64,000 nt of DNA. Origin: Fumia xinanensis. Lineage in GTDB: Bacteria; Bacillota; Clostridia; Oscillospirales; Ruminococcaceae. Both the position numbers and the translations under genes were made by a program. The DNA lies in contig NZ_JACRSV010000001.1 in assembly GCF_014384905.1 (NCBI RefSeq), positions 806,001 through 870,000 of the forward strand, read 5' to 3'. Shown here piece by piece: positions 31,538-41,242 of the stretch (its first letter is position 1; every line of letters begins with the position of its first letter). The notes beneath the pieces are model-generated. The model did not search any database. It had not been told where the DNA came from and saw only the letters and a list, made by a program, of their open reading frames with translations.

Positions 31538-34500
31538 TCAGAAAAGGCTCAATTGTTTTCCTTCGTACTGGAATTTTCGTTCCGTGACCGGGCTTTTCTG
31601 CAGCAGGGGTTCCGGGATGTCCGACAAAAATTCCGACGGTTCAGAAGGGGAGGAGAGAAGGTAGAGTTTTTCTTTGGCTCGGGTCATGCCGACATAGAAT
31701 AGCCGGCGTTCCTCGGGGATATCGGCGGGATGGGCTGCCGATTCCAGAGGAAGGGTGCCTTTTTTTACTCCTGCCAGAAATACAACGGGAAATTCCAGGC
31801 CTTTGGAACCGTGGAGAGTCATCAGCCGCACAAAATCGGCCGTGTAGCTTTGCTGGGCGTTGCGGGACAGATCTCCTTCTTCTCCCAGCAGGAGGTTCGA
31901 GAGAAATGCCGCCATATTGGGGTGGAAGACCGCCATGTTCATAAACCGGCCGAGAGGCTCCTCGTCCGTCCATTCCATTTCCTCCGCCCAGTCCTCCAGG
32001 AGGGAGCGGGGCTTTTCTTTCTGCACGCGAGGAAGATATTTGCGGATGAGTTCCATCCACTTTTGGCAGTGGCCCACTTCTGCGTACTCTTCAAAGACAG
32101 CTTCTGCATCGGAGGAGGCTAGGTCGGAGATGGTGCGCTCCAGAAACAGAGATTCCAGACGGGCCGCCAAGTCCTCCGGGAAATGAAACGCCATACTGAG
32201 CGACGCGCGGAGAGCGGGAATGTCCCGCGGCTCTAAGAGAAAGCGGAAAAATGCCTCAGTTCCCCGGACCTTGGGGTCGGCGAGAAAATCGTCCCGTCCC
32301 ATGACCACATAGGGAATGCTTTCTTTCCGCAGGCATTTTTCGATCATGTCCGCCTGCCGGTGGGTGCGGTAGAGCACGGCGATATCGGAGAAGCTGCGGG
32401 GCTGTTCGGCCTCGTGACCGGCGGAGAAGGCCTGGGAGTCCAGCATATCCACGCCTCCCACCATCCGGTTGATCTCTTTAGCGATGTAAATTCCCTCAGA
32501 CAAGGGAGACTGTGCTGTCAGCAGCTGTACCGGATCACCGTTCTTGCGGTTGGGGTGAAGAATCCGCTCCTCACCCTCGTTTTGGGAGATGGCGGGGAGG
32601 GCGCAGCGAAGGATTTCTGGGGTGGAGCGGTAATTCTGGGTTAGGCGGATTTGTCTGAGGGCGGGCATATCTTTCGAGAGCCGCTGAAAGCATCGGGAGT
32701 CGGAGCCGCGGAATCCGTAGATGGACTGGTCCGGGTCGCCGATGACGAAGAGGCTTTGCCCCAGTGCGCTCCAGGCTTTTGTGAGGCGGTACTGAATGTC
32801 GCTCACGTCCTGAAACTCATCCACCAGCAGGTAGGAAAAGGTTTTTACGGCCTTTTTGCCGGTGTTTCCTTCCTCCCATTGGAGGAGGACCTGCAAAAGC
32901 AAATCGTCAAAGTCCAAAACGCCCATGCTTCGCAGACGGGAATCGTAGGCCTCGGCGGCTTCTCCAGAGAGCAAATCGCTCTGTTTGCCGCATTTGAGTT
33001 TTGATACTTCGCTCAAAAACTGCTTGGGGGAGATTTTCAGTTCCAGGGTGCGAATGACCTGAGCGGCCGTGTCCAGCGCCTCATATTCGCCGATGAGGGT
33101 GACGTTTTTGTCCTGTTTTTCCAGCAGGTGCAGGCAGATAGAGTGAAATGTGCCGATGGTCATGGCGTTGACAGTTCGTTTATTCTGAAAATAGTCCAAG
33201 AGGCGTTCTTTCATTTCACCCGCCGCCTTGTTGGTAAAGGTGACCGCCGTGATTGCAGACGGTTCCACGCCCTTTTCCTCCACGAGATAGGCGATGCGGG
33301 CTACCAAGGTTTTCGTTTTTCCAGTGCCGGGGCCGGCGATGACCGCCACTGTCGGCTCATCTGTGGCGGCGGCCTCCAATTGGTGCTCGTTGAGGCCGCT
33401 GAGGGCGCTTTTCTTTTCTTCTGGCTTAGGTACCGCGATCTCTTCGGCGATCTCCGCTTCGGGCGCTTTCTTTTTGAGGGCCTTCTGCTTCGGGACGGCT
33501 TTCCTTTTTGCAGGTGCGCCGAAGAGGCTGATCTGACCGCTTAAAGCGTCGATTTCCGTTTTGTCCAAAAGGCCGATTTTACCGTATTCTCCGTCGTAGC
33601 CGGGGGTGCGTTCTACCTTGCCCTCCCTCAGACGCTTGATGCCCTCTTCGACGCAGGGGCCTGCGGCGTGACGGATGTCCTCTAGCGGCGCCTCACACAG
33701 GATGTAAAATTCAGGACCCAGTTTTTCCAGCAGGGCTTCATACTGGGCGGCGACTTTTTTGCCCGCCGCTGAAAGGCCGGTGGAGGCTCCGATCACCTCG
33801 GGCAGGGGAACCAGGCTCTCGAAAGGGCGCCCGCCGGGCAGGACAAAGCCTTCCTCCCGGTCGGCCAGCTGTTCCACCCGATGTTCCACACCGATGGTGA
33901 TTTTTTTGCCGCAGACGGGGCATTTGCCGCCGTATTCCTCGGTTTCGACGGGTTTGAGGCAGACGCCGCAGTTACGGTGCCCGTCGTAATGGTATTTTCC
34001 CTCCTCCGGGAAAAACTCAATGGTGCCCAGAAGTCCTTTGGGGTTCGCCCCCTGCAAAGCGTCCGCCATACCTTGGTAGCTCAAATCAATGTCCAGCAAA
34101 TTCGCCTCCCGGCCCAGTTTTTGCGGAGAGTGAGCGTCGGAGTTAGAGACGAGGGCGAACCGGTCGAGAGCCGAAATGCGCCAGTTCATAGGCGGGTCGG
34201 AGGAAAGCCCGGTTTCCAGCGCGTGGATATGGGGCGTCAGGTCCTCAAAGCACTCCTCGATGGTGTCGAAGCCGGAAAACGCACCAAATAGAGAGAAATG
34301 AGGTGTCCAGATATGGGCGGGGATGAACACCGCCTCGGGGCAGGTCTCCAGGGTGATTTCTAAAAGATCCCGGCTGTCCAATCCCAAAATCGGCCGTCCG
34401 TCGGAGTGGATATTGCCGATGGCTTCCAGCTTGTGGGAGAGAAGTTCCGCCGCCTCCAGGCTGGGCAGTAAAATCACGTTGTGGACCTTGCGGACCCGGC

Positions 34501-34795
34501 CGTTTTTCTTATAGATGGAGCTGATTTCCCCTGAAAGGACAAATCGGGGCGCGTCGCCGCCGAAGGCCGTCGCACCCTCCGCGAGAAACTCGTCCTTCAG
34601 GCGGTACAGGCCGTCCTCTGCGGGAACGAGCTTGTCCTTCAGTTCCTGCCGCCAGACGGGATGGGTAAAATCCCCTGTCCCCAGAAGGCCGATGCCCTTT
34701 TTCCTCGCCCACAGGTCGAGAAACTCAGGAACGCCGTCTTTGCTGGTGGCTCGCGAGTATTTGGAGTGAATGTGCAGATCTGCAATAATATTCAT
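31538..34795 (-). CDS. Fusion of an endonuclease Q-like PHP nuclease and a UvrD-type helicase
   Basis: 1085 residues. Residues 1-~410 are a PHP metallonuclease with DLHIHSKYS at the start, GTGDFTHP, SGEISSIYKK, HIWTPHFS, SNSDAHSP, and then a zinc-site CGVCLKP..CPVCGKK with HRVEQLADR. This is the layout of endonuclease Q, which cuts DNA 5' of deaminated bases. Residues ~465-1085 are a superfamily 1 helicase: Walker A AGPGTGKTKT near 487, VDEFQDVS, LTQNYRS, TLHGSKGLEF, VGMTRAKEKLYLL. QISLF at 421-425 and QLSLF at the extreme C-terminus match the beta-clamp-binding pentapeptide. It probably repairs deaminated bases at the replisome. Confidence 0.88.
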   Translation of the reverse strand: MNIIADLHIHSKYSRATSKDGVPEFLDLWARKKGIGLLGTGDFTHPVWRQELKDKLVPAEDGLYRLKDEFLAEGATAFGGDAPRFVLSGEISSIYKKNGRVRKVHNVILLPSLEAAELLSHKLEAIGNIHSDGRPILGLDSRDLLEITLETCPEAVFIPAHIWTPHFSLFGAFSGFDTIEECFEDLTPHIHALETGLSSDPPMNWRISALDRFALVSNSDAHSPQKLGREANLLDIDLSYQGMADALQGANPKGLLGTIEFFPEEGKYHYDGHRNCGVCLKPVETEEYGGKCPVCGKKITIGVEHRVEQLADREEGFVLPGGRPFESLVPLPEVIGASTGLSAAGKKVAAQYEALLEKLGPEFYILCEAPLEDIRHAAGPCVEEGIKRLREGKVERTPGYDGEYGKIGLLDKTEIDALSGQISLFGAPAKRKAVPKQKALKKKAPEAEIAEEIAVPKPEEKKSALSGLNEHQLEAAATDEPTVAVIAGPGTGKTKTLVARIAYLVEEKGVEPSAITAVTFTNKAAGEMKERLLDYFQNKRTVNAMTIGTFHSICLHLLEKQDKNVTLIGEYEALDTAAQVIRTLELKISPKQFLSEVSKLKCGKQSDLLSGEAAEAYDSRLRSMGVLDFDDLLLQVLLQWEEGNTGKKAVKTFSYLLVDEFQDVSDIQYRLTKAWSALGQSLFVIGDPDQSIYGFRGSDSRCFQRLSKDMPALRQIRLTQNYRSTPEILRCALPAISQNEGEERILHPNRKNGDPVQLLTAQSPLSEGIYIAKEINRMVGGVDMLDSQAFSAGHEAEQPRSFSDIAVLYRTHRQADMIEKCLRKESIPYVVMGRDDFLADPKVRGTEAFFRFLLEPRDIPALRASLSMAFHFPEDLAARLESLFLERTISDLASSDAEAVFEEYAEVGHCQKWMELIRKYLPRVQKEKPRSLLEDWAEEMEWTDEEPLGRFMNMAVFHPNMAAFLSNLLLGEEGDLSRNAQQSYTADFVRLMTLHGSKGLEFPVVFLAGVKKGTLPLESAAHPADIPEERRLFYVGMTRAKEKLYLLSSPSEPSEFLSDIPEPLLQKSPVTERKFQYEGKQLSLF

Positions 34796-34834
34796 AACAT
34801 TCCCGACCTTTCCGTTTTATCGTCTCTAATAGCA

Positions 34835-34867
34835 AAATAGGCCGCCGCTTTTCGGGCTGGGCCTATC
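34835..34867 (-). terminator. Terminator between ribF and the helicase gene
   Basis: AAATAGGCC / GGCCTATCT arms around a GC-rich loop; on the minus strand a T-rich tract follows. It separates the nusA operon from the nuclease-helicase gene. Confidence 0.75.
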
Positions 34868-34869
34868 TA

Positions 34870-35787
34870 TTATCTTAACATATTTTGCAGCATCCGGGTG
34901 ACTTCCTGGGTATCCCGGGTAATTTGTACCTTCATTTCTTCTACTGAGGAAAATTTTTGTTCTGGGCGGATGAAATGGATGAGGGACAAGGGAACTCGTT
35001 TACCGTATAAATCACCCTCGTAGCCCACCACGTAGGTTTCCGCCGCCGGGATATTATTTGCGCCGACGGTGGGTTTGACGCCTACGTTGGTCACGCCTAT
35101 ATACTGTTTTCCATCGATTTGTGCCAGGGCGGCATAAACGCCGAACCGGGGGAGAATATTTCCCTCCGGATAAGGCTGGTTGATGGTTGGGAAGCCCAGG
35201 CAGCGGCCCAGCCTGCGACCCTCCGACACCGGGAAATCGATGGTGTAGGGATGTCCCAGCATCTTTTGAGCCCATTCCATTTTTCCCTCGTGAATACATT
35301 CTCGGATACGGGTGGAACTGATGGGAATGCCGTCTTCCGTCAAAGCGGGAACCACCTCACAGTGGATGGCATGAGAGGCGCAAAAAGTTTTGAGCATCTC
35401 AGTGTCTCCCTCGGCGTTTTGGCCGAACCGGTAGTCGTATCCGCAGAAAACCGCTTTGGCGCCAAGTGCGCCCCATAGAATCTCCCTCAGAAAACGGGAA
35501 GCAGGTAAGTTTTTGATAGATGAAAAGGGCGGATGGATAAAAAGTTTCGCACCAAAACTCTCTAAAAGCTCAATTTTGAGAGTGGGGGAGAGAAGGGTTT
35601 TGAAATCCGGCTTAGAGATAAGGGCAGGGTTGTCATAATCGAAAGAAAATACCGCCGGCGTGAGGCTCTCGTCATAGGAGACCGCTTTGGAAATGACCTG
35701 CTGATGGCCCCGGTGAAGGCCGTCGAATAAGCCAAGCGCCACCGAAGTATTCTGACGGAGAGAGGGAATCTGATCGTATATGCGCAA
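34870..35787 (-). CDS. ribF: Bifunctional riboflavin kinase/FAD synthetase
   Basis: 305 residues. N-terminal adenylyltransferase with ALGLFDGLHRGHQQVI near residue 17 and IPISSTRIRE near 150; C-terminal riboflavin kinase with GRRLGRCLGFPTINQ near 190 and GVTNVGVKPTV near 232. It makes FMN and FAD from riboflavin and ATP. Last gene of the nusA-infB operon, 6 nt after truB. Confidence 0.96.
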   Translation of the reverse strand: MRIYDQIPSLRQNTSVALGLFDGLHRGHQQVISKAVSYDESLTPAVFSFDYDNPALISKPDFKTLLSPTLKIELLESFGAKLFIHPPFSSIKNLPASRFLREILWGALGAKAVFCGYDYRFGQNAEGDTEMLKTFCASHAIHCEVVPALTEDGIPISSTRIRECIHEGKMEWAQKMLGHPYTIDFPVSEGRRLGRCLGFPTINQPYPEGNILPRFGVYAALAQIDGKQYIGVTNVGVKPTVGANNIPAAETYVVGYEGDLYGKRVPLSLIHFIRPEQKFSSVEEMKVQITRDTQEVTRMLQNMLR

Positions 35788-35793
35788 AGCCGT

Positions 35794-36711
35794 TTACTTC
35801 CTTTCGATAAAAAATTTTCGGAGGACGAGCTCCATCGTGTCTCCGCAGCAGTCGGCCAACCCCAGGAACTTATTTTCAGAGTCATAGACCCGGCAGGTAT
35901 CTGCGTTCTTTGGATGGATGACCCGGTTGAGATCCAGGCGGACACCGTTTAAAAATTTACCTGACTGAACGGCATTCAGCCGAATCACGGGATAGCTTTC
36001 AAAGACCTTGTCCACAGGCAGGAGACGTTCTGTAAAGCGCTCTGTACGGAGAAGCTCCTCCACCTCATCAAAGGTCAGGCAGTCTTGAAGCGTAAATCCT
36101 GCGGCCTCTGTACGGGTGAGAGCGGTCATGACGCCGCCTGTGCCCAGTTTTTCTCCCAAATCGTGAATGAGTGTGCGGATATATGTACCTTTTGAGCAGC
36201 CGATGTCCAGTGTGCCTGTCTGGCTTTCTTCATCGAAGGAAAGGAGCTCAAACCGGAAAATATGGATGGGGCGGGGTTGGCGCTCTATCTCGATACCCTT
36301 CCGGGCCAGGTCATATAGCCGCTGTCCATTAATCTGGATGGCGGAAAACATGGGAGGGGTCTGCTCAATGTCGCCGCGGAAGCGGGGCAGCAGGGCAAGG
36401 ATGTCGTCCTTTGCTACATGGCTTTCCCGCCGGGAAAGCTCTTCGCCCCAAATGTCCTGGGTGTTTGTGGTCATCCCCAGCTGGAAAGCGGCAGTATATC
36501 GCTTATTCTGATTAGGGAGAATATCACATGCCTTGGTGGCAGCGCCAAAAAAGACAGGAAGCACACCAGTCGCCATAGGGTCCAAAGTACCGGCGTGACC
36601 CAACTTTTTAATTTTGGTCATACCGCGGAGTTTTTTTACTACGTCGAAGGAAGTGAAATCCTGAGGTTTATCAATACATAAAATTCCATTTACATTGGAA
36701 GGGAGGGCCAT
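35794..36711 (-). CDS. truB: tRNA pseudouridine(55) synthase
   Basis: 305 residues from the ATG at 36711 (GGAGTTT upstream). Catalytic GHAGTLDPMATGVLPV with Asp near residue 37, plus KRYTAAFQLG and the LIHDLGEKLGTG region. It makes the T-loop pseudouridine of tRNAs. Part of the nusA operon. Confidence 0.96.
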   Translation of the reverse strand: MALPSNVNGILCIDKPQDFTSFDVVKKLRGMTKIKKLGHAGTLDPMATGVLPVFFGAATKACDILPNQNKRYTAAFQLGMTTNTQDIWGEELSRRESHVAKDDILALLPRFRGDIEQTPPMFSAIQINGQRLYDLARKGIEIERQPRPIHIFRFELLSFDEESQTGTLDIGCSKGTYIRTLIHDLGEKLGTGGVMTALTRTEAAGFTLQDCLTFDEVEELLRTERFTERLLPVDKVFESYPVIRLNAVQSGKFLNGVRLDLNRVIHPKNADTCRVYDSENKFLGLADCCGDTMELVLRKFFIERK

Positions 36712-36800
36712 GGGAAACTCCGTTCTGCCGCCGCACACGGCAATTATAATAGAAAAGTGCACCTGTAGGCGCGGTCTATTACAGGGCGGGGATTTTTTAT

Positions 36801-37751
36801 TTAGTGAGAGAGCGCCTCTTGTAAAGCGGATAAAATTTGTTTTCGAACTTCCGAAAGAGTGCCGTAGATGGTGCAGCCTGCCGCCCGGGCGTGGCCGCCT
36901 CCTCCGAAAAGGGCACAGAACTTGGACGCGTCCAACAACTCGGAACTGCGAATGGACAGTTTGTATTCGTTTTGAGCACGCTCTTTAATGGTGACTCCCA
37001 CCTGTACGCCTTCGATTTTGCGGGGAATGCCGGAAATACCGTCCAGCTCCGCCTCGGAAACGCCGGTTTCCTGAAGCATTTTGAGCGTGACACAGATGAT
37101 GGCGATACGATTTTGGGCGTGAAACTCCAGTGTGTTGAGAACCTGTCGTTCCAATTCCATCATTCCCAGGGTTTTAGATTCGAAAAGCTGCTTGTTGATT
37201 TTCTGGAACCGGCAGCCACTTTCGATGAGTGTGGCTGCAATTCGATGGGTGTCGGGGATGACGTTTGCAAATTTAAAGCACCCGGTATCAGTTGCGATGC
37301 CGGTATAAAGACAATCTGCGATCTGCTGAGTGATGGAGACATTCATATCTGACAGCAGATGGTAAATGATCTCGCAAGTGGCGGCAGCTCCCGCGTCTAA
37401 AAGGGTTTCCTGAGCGAACATAGAGTTGGAAGGGTGGTGGTCGATGGCCAAATCCACTCCGCCGCGGTAGGGGGAAAGCGTATCTCCGAATAGCTGCTCA
37501 TCAGCGATATCCACCGAGACGACAAAACGGGGAGGAAAATCGGAAAAGGTTTCTGTTCCCCTCAAGTATTCCATTTTAGCTGGGATAGGGTCGCTGCAAA
37601 GCACCCGAGAGCGTTTTCCCATCTGCTTTAAAGCAAAATGAAGCCCGTAGCCGCTTCCCAGGGTGTCTCCGTCAGGGTTGCGGTGGCAGAGGATGAGGAT
37701 ATCGTCCTGCTCTATAAGCCGTGCCGCCGTTTCCTTCCGATTAATTCTCAT
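36801..37751 (-). CDS. nrnA: DHH-family oligoribonuclease/pAp phosphatase
   Basis: 316 residues from the ATG at 37751. CHRNPDGDTLGSGYGL near residue 20 and DLAIDHHPSN near 100 are the manganese-binding motifs of DHH phosphoesterases; FGGGGHARAAG near 285 is the DHHA1 substrate loop. In Gram-positives it degrades nano-RNAs and 3'-phosphoadenosine phosphate. Encoded in the usual place between rbfA and truB. Confidence 0.95.
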   Translation of the reverse strand: MRINRKETAARLIEQDDILILCHRNPDGDTLGSGYGLHFALKQMGKRSRVLCSDPIPAKMEYLRGTETFSDFPPRFVVSVDIADEQLFGDTLSPYRGGVDLAIDHHPSNSMFAQETLLDAGAAATCEIIYHLLSDMNVSITQQIADCLYTGIATDTGCFKFANVIPDTHRIAATLIESGCRFQKINKQLFESKTLGMMELERQVLNTLEFHAQNRIAIICVTLKMLQETGVSEAELDGISGIPRKIEGVQVGVTIKERAQNEYKLSIRSSELLDASKFCALFGGGGHARAAGCTIYGTLSEVRKQILSALQEALSH

Positions 37752-37811
37752 AAAAATCCGCTGTCCTTTCTCGATGCCGCTCAAGCTGCGGCGATTCAGA
37801 TGCTGTCGTTT

Positions 37812-38168
37812 CTATTCATCCGAGTCGTGATGGTCCAGATGTTCTAAAATGTCATTGATTTTGGCGCTGTAAGCGATGGAGTTGTCAGCGATAAAATGAA
37901 GTTCAGGGCATTTGCGCAGGTGAAGGCGGTTGGAGAGCTCACGCTTGAGAAATCCGCTGGCAGATTGAAGGCCTTTGATGGATTCCTTGGTGGCTGCTTC
38001 ACCCTCCAGCGCGCTAACGTTTACTTTGCAGTGAGACAGGTCGCTGGACACCTCGCATCGGACGATGCTGAGCATCTTGGAAACCCTCGGGTCTTTGAGC
38101 TCCCGGATGAGGGCGCTCATTTCCCGTTTAATATCCTCGGACAGGCGTCCTACTTTATAGTTTGGCAT
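37812..38168 (-). CDS. rbfA: Ribosome-binding factor A
   Basis: 118 residues from the ATG at 38168. KH-like fold with YKVGRLSEDIKREMSALI, VSKMLSIVRCEVSSDLSHCK and LHLRKCPELHFIADNS. It helps mature 16S rRNA, especially in the cold. An upstream GTG at 38210 would add 14 residues without family support. The genes on both sides are in the nusA operon. Confidence 0.94.
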   Translation of the reverse strand: MPNYKVGRLSEDIKREMSALIRELKDPRVSKMLSIVRCEVSSDLSHCKVNVSALEGEAATKESIKGLQSASGFLKRELSNRLHLRKCPELHFIADNSIAYSAKINDILEHLDHHDSDE

Positions 38169-38225
38169 ATGGATGATACCGATCCTGCAAACAGGTCCTT
38201 TCTTTTTCACTTAAGATTCCCAAAA

Positions 38226-38262
38226 CGGGCCAAAGGCGCAGGAAAGCTGCGCCTTTGGCCCG
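38226..38262 (-). terminator. 15-base-pair hairpin between infB and rbfA
   Basis: CGGGCCAAAGGCGCA / TGCGCCTTTGGCCCG, perfect, followed on the minus strand by TTTTGGG. It may act as a partial terminator or an mRNA-stabilising stem inside the operon. Confidence 0.75.
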
Positions 38263-38336
38263 GCGGATGTGCGGAAATAAACTTTCCGCCGCAACCTTTG
38301 TGTCTTTTGCTGGGAATATAACTATTCTTTCCGCAA

Positions 38337-40925
38337 CTAGTCGCGGTATTCCTCGATGATGAAAGACTCGAAAATGTCCCCTTCCTTGATATCGTTGAAC
38401 TTGTCGAGGCCGATTCCGCACTCATAGCCCTGAGCTACTTCCTTAGCGTCGTTTTTAAAACGTTTCAGCGAATCGATTTTGTCCTCGGCAATGACGATAC
38501 CGTCGCGAACTACTCGAATCAGTGCATCGCGGGCCACTTTGCCGTCGAGAACATAACAACCAGCCACGGTACCGACGTTTGTAATTTTGTAAACCAAGCG
38601 GACTTCTGCTCTTCCCAGTTCCACTTCGCGGGTTTTGGGGGCGAGCATGCCCTTCATGGCGTCTTTCACGTCGTCAATGGCATCATAGATGATGCGGTAC
38701 ATTCTAAGCTCTACATCTTCCTGGGCGGCGTCCTCTTTGGCGACGGGGTCGGGACGGACGTTAAAGCCGATGATAATGGCGTTGGAGGCGTTTGCCAGCA
38801 TTACATCGGAGCGGTTAATTGCACCAACGCCGGTGTGAATGACGCGAACGCGCACTTCCTCGTTGGAAAGCTTCTCAAGAGACTGCTTGACAGCTTCGGC
38901 GCTACCCTGAACGTCCGCTTTGACGACGATGGGAAGCTCTTTCATTTCTCCTTCAGCAATCTGGCTGAACAGGTTATCCAAAGTTATTTTCTGATAGGAT
39001 TTGAATTGTTGTTCCTTTTGCTCCTGACGGCGCTGCTCCACAAGTTCGCGGGCGAGTCGCTCGTCTTCAACGGCGTTGAAAGTATCTCCTGCTGCCGGAA
39101 CCTCTGCCATACCGGTGATTTCCACAGGGATAGAGGGGCCGGCCTCGGTGACGACCTGACCCCGGTCGTTGATCATTTGACGGACACGACCGACAGATGT
39201 GCCAGCGATCAGTACGTCTCCGGTGTGAAGAGTTCCATTTTGAACCAGCAGGGTAGCCACAGGGCCGCGGCCTTTATCGAGGCGGGCTTCGACCACAGTA
39301 CCTTTAGCCAGGCGTTTGGGATTGGCTTTCAGTTCCTGCACGTCGGCTACAACCGTAATCATTTCCAGCAGATTGTCAATACCCATACCAGTTGCGGCGG
39401 AAACGGGGACGCAGATGACATCGCCGCCCCAATCCTCGGGAACCAGCTCATACTCGGTCAATTCCTGCATGACTTTATCAGGGTTGGCGGTGGGTTTATC
39501 CATTTTGTTGATAGCGACTATGATGGAAACGCCGGCCGCTTTGGCGTGGTTGATAGCTTCGACGGTCTGAGGCATGATGCCGTCGTCGGCGGCGACGACC
39601 AATACGGCGATGTCGGTAACAGCGGCACCGCGGGCGCGCATCGAGGTGAAAGCTTCATGGCCGGGAGTGTCCAGGAAGGTGACATAGCGGTCGCCCACTT
39701 TGGCACGATAGGCGCCGATATGCTGGGTGATTCCGCCCGCTTCGGTCGAAGTGACATTGGCATTGCGGATCCGGTCCAGCAGAGAGGTTTTACCGTGGTC
39801 AACGTGGCCCATAACTACAACAACAGGGCTTCTTTCCTGCAAATCGGCGGTATCGTCGTCTTCATCGTTAATGAGCTTTTCTTCAATGGTGACGATGACT
39901 TCTTTTTCGATTTTTGCGTTGTATTCCATGGCTACCAGGGAGGCAGTGTCAAAGTCGATGACTTCGTGCTGTGCCGCCATAACCCCCAGCATCATTAGTT
40001 TTTTGATGACGTCGGTGACAGTGACTTTCAGGCGGGAAGCAAGCTCCGAGACGGTGATTTCGTCAGGGATAAGGACTTTAAGCTGCTGCTTTCTGGCGCG
40101 CTCCAAGGCGAGGCGCTGGAGCTTTTCTGCCTCAGTCTCCCGTTTGGTGGAGAATTTTGCCTTGTTTTTCATCTGGGACTTCTGCTTTAACTTCTGTTTT
40201 TTCTGCTGATTGTCCTTGATGCGGCCCTGAGGAGCGATCTGCTCATAATGTTCGTTGTATTTGTCCAGGTTTACGTCCACTGTCCGGGTGTCCACATGGC
40301 GGACGGTACGCTCCTTCTCCACCGGCTCGTTGCTGGTGACAGCGGGGCCTGCGGGACGGTTCTGGCCCAAAAAGGCGTTCTGTTTTTGGGGCTGAGGTTT
40401 CTGTTCGGTACGTGGTTTCGGCTTGGGGGCATCGAACTGCGGCTTCCGGTCAAAGCGGCCATTTTTATTGGGATCAAATTTTGGCGCTTCCTTAGCAACA
40501 GGGCGGGGATTCTGGGAAGCGGCGGGTTTTGCGGTCGCTGTTGCCGGCATTGGTTTCTTTTCCGGGGCGGGAGCTGCTTTGGGAGCCTGTTTTTCTGGGG
40601 CTTTTGCGGCGGGCTTCTCCTTCGCAGCCGTTTTGGCTGGAGTTGCTTTTTCCGCAGGAGCTTTGGAGACTGTTTTTTCAGCCTTAGGTTCTGGTTTTTT
40701 CTCCTCTTTAGGTTTTTCCATCCGGGAATTGAAGTAGGCATTAAAATCCTTTACTTCATTTTTCTGGGTATAGTATTCGAAGATGACGTTTAATTCCTCT
40801 TCACTCAGGGCAGTAGTGGCCTTTTTGGGTTCGCCGCCAAAGTATTTTGCAACCAGCTCGATAATTTCTTTATTGGTCACACTTAAGTCTTTGGCAACGT
40901 CGGTTACTTTGTATTTTATCGTCAT
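38337..40925 (-). CDS. infB: Translation initiation factor IF-2
   Basis: 862 residues. An N-terminal IF2_N-type domain (residues 1-55), a long Lys/Pro/Ala-rich linker (70-260), and the second IF2_N near 285-340. GTPase motifs GHVDHGKT (373-380), DTPGHEAF near 419, NKMD near 473; then domains II-IV with the fMet-tRNA-binding C-terminus ending SFIIEEYRD. It brings initiator tRNA to the 30S subunit. Overlaps ylxQ by four bases. Confidence 0.98.
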   Translation of the reverse strand: MTIKYKVTDVAKDLSVTNKEIIELVAKYFGGEPKKATTALSEEELNVIFEYYTQKNEVKDFNAYFNSRMEKPKEEKKPEPKAEKTVSKAPAEKATPAKTAAKEKPAAKAPEKQAPKAAPAPEKKPMPATATAKPAASQNPRPVAKEAPKFDPNKNGRFDRKPQFDAPKPKPRTEQKPQPQKQNAFLGQNRPAGPAVTSNEPVEKERTVRHVDTRTVDVNLDKYNEHYEQIAPQGRIKDNQQKKQKLKQKSQMKNKAKFSTKRETEAEKLQRLALERARKQQLKVLIPDEITVSELASRLKVTVTDVIKKLMMLGVMAAQHEVIDFDTASLVAMEYNAKIEKEVIVTIEEKLINDEDDDTADLQERSPVVVVMGHVDHGKTSLLDRIRNANVTSTEAGGITQHIGAYRAKVGDRYVTFLDTPGHEAFTSMRARGAAVTDIAVLVVAADDGIMPQTVEAINHAKAAGVSIIVAINKMDKPTANPDKVMQELTEYELVPEDWGGDVICVPVSAATGMGIDNLLEMITVVADVQELKANPKRLAKGTVVEARLDKGRGPVATLLVQNGTLHTGDVLIAGTSVGRVRQMINDRGQVVTEAGPSIPVEITGMAEVPAAGDTFNAVEDERLARELVEQRRQEQKEQQFKSYQKITLDNLFSQIAEGEMKELPIVVKADVQGSAEAVKQSLEKLSNEEVRVRVIHTGVGAINRSDVMLANASNAIIIGFNVRPDPVAKEDAAQEDVELRMYRIIYDAIDDVKDAMKGMLAPKTREVELGRAEVRLVYKITNVGTVAGCYVLDGKVARDALIRVVRDGIVIAEDKIDSLKRFKNDAKEVAQGYECGIGLDKFNDIKEGDIFESFIIEEYRD

Positions 40926-41242
40926 ATATTGGGTTCCTCCGTTTCGTTGTGGATAAGCATCAGTTTATCGGCAAATCCCTGATCTGCCATTCCGATGACG
41001 CCGGTTTTTTTTCCGATCGTCCCGGCGACTTCCTCCATAGTTTTGTCTAGAGGCAGATGGGGGAGATTATGCTTGCCGGCAAGGTAAGCGACTTCCTTCA
41101 CGGTTTTCGCCGACAGGTCGGAAGCGGTAAGCAGCAACCTGACACTGCCGTTTTGCACTCCTTCTTTGACGGTGTCGAATCCGTAAAGGAGTTTTTTGGC
41201 CCGCATGGAGAGGGACAATGTTGCATAAAAGCGGTCATTCAT
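40922..41242 (-). CDS. ylxQ: L7Ae-like RNA-binding protein YlxQ
   Basis: 106 residues. L7Ae/L30e fold: LYGFDTVKEGVQNGSVRLLL, LTASDLSAKTVKEV, TIGKKTGVIGMAD. Binds kink-turn-like RNA. Its place between rnpM and infB is conserved in Gram-positives. Overlaps both neighbours by a few bases. Confidence 0.92.
   Translation of the reverse strand: MNDRFYATLSLSMRAKKLLYGFDTVKEGVQNGSVRLLLTASDLSAKTVKEVAYLAGKHNLPHLPLDKTMEEVAGTIGKKTGVIGMADQGFADKLMLIHNETEEPNI

Noticed and set aside
38835..39998. Long plus-strand frame of 387 codons opposite infB
   Set aside because: It lies wholly on the antisense of the conserved IF-2 gene, has no RBS, and its translation is low-complexity; a mirror frame of a GC-biased gene.
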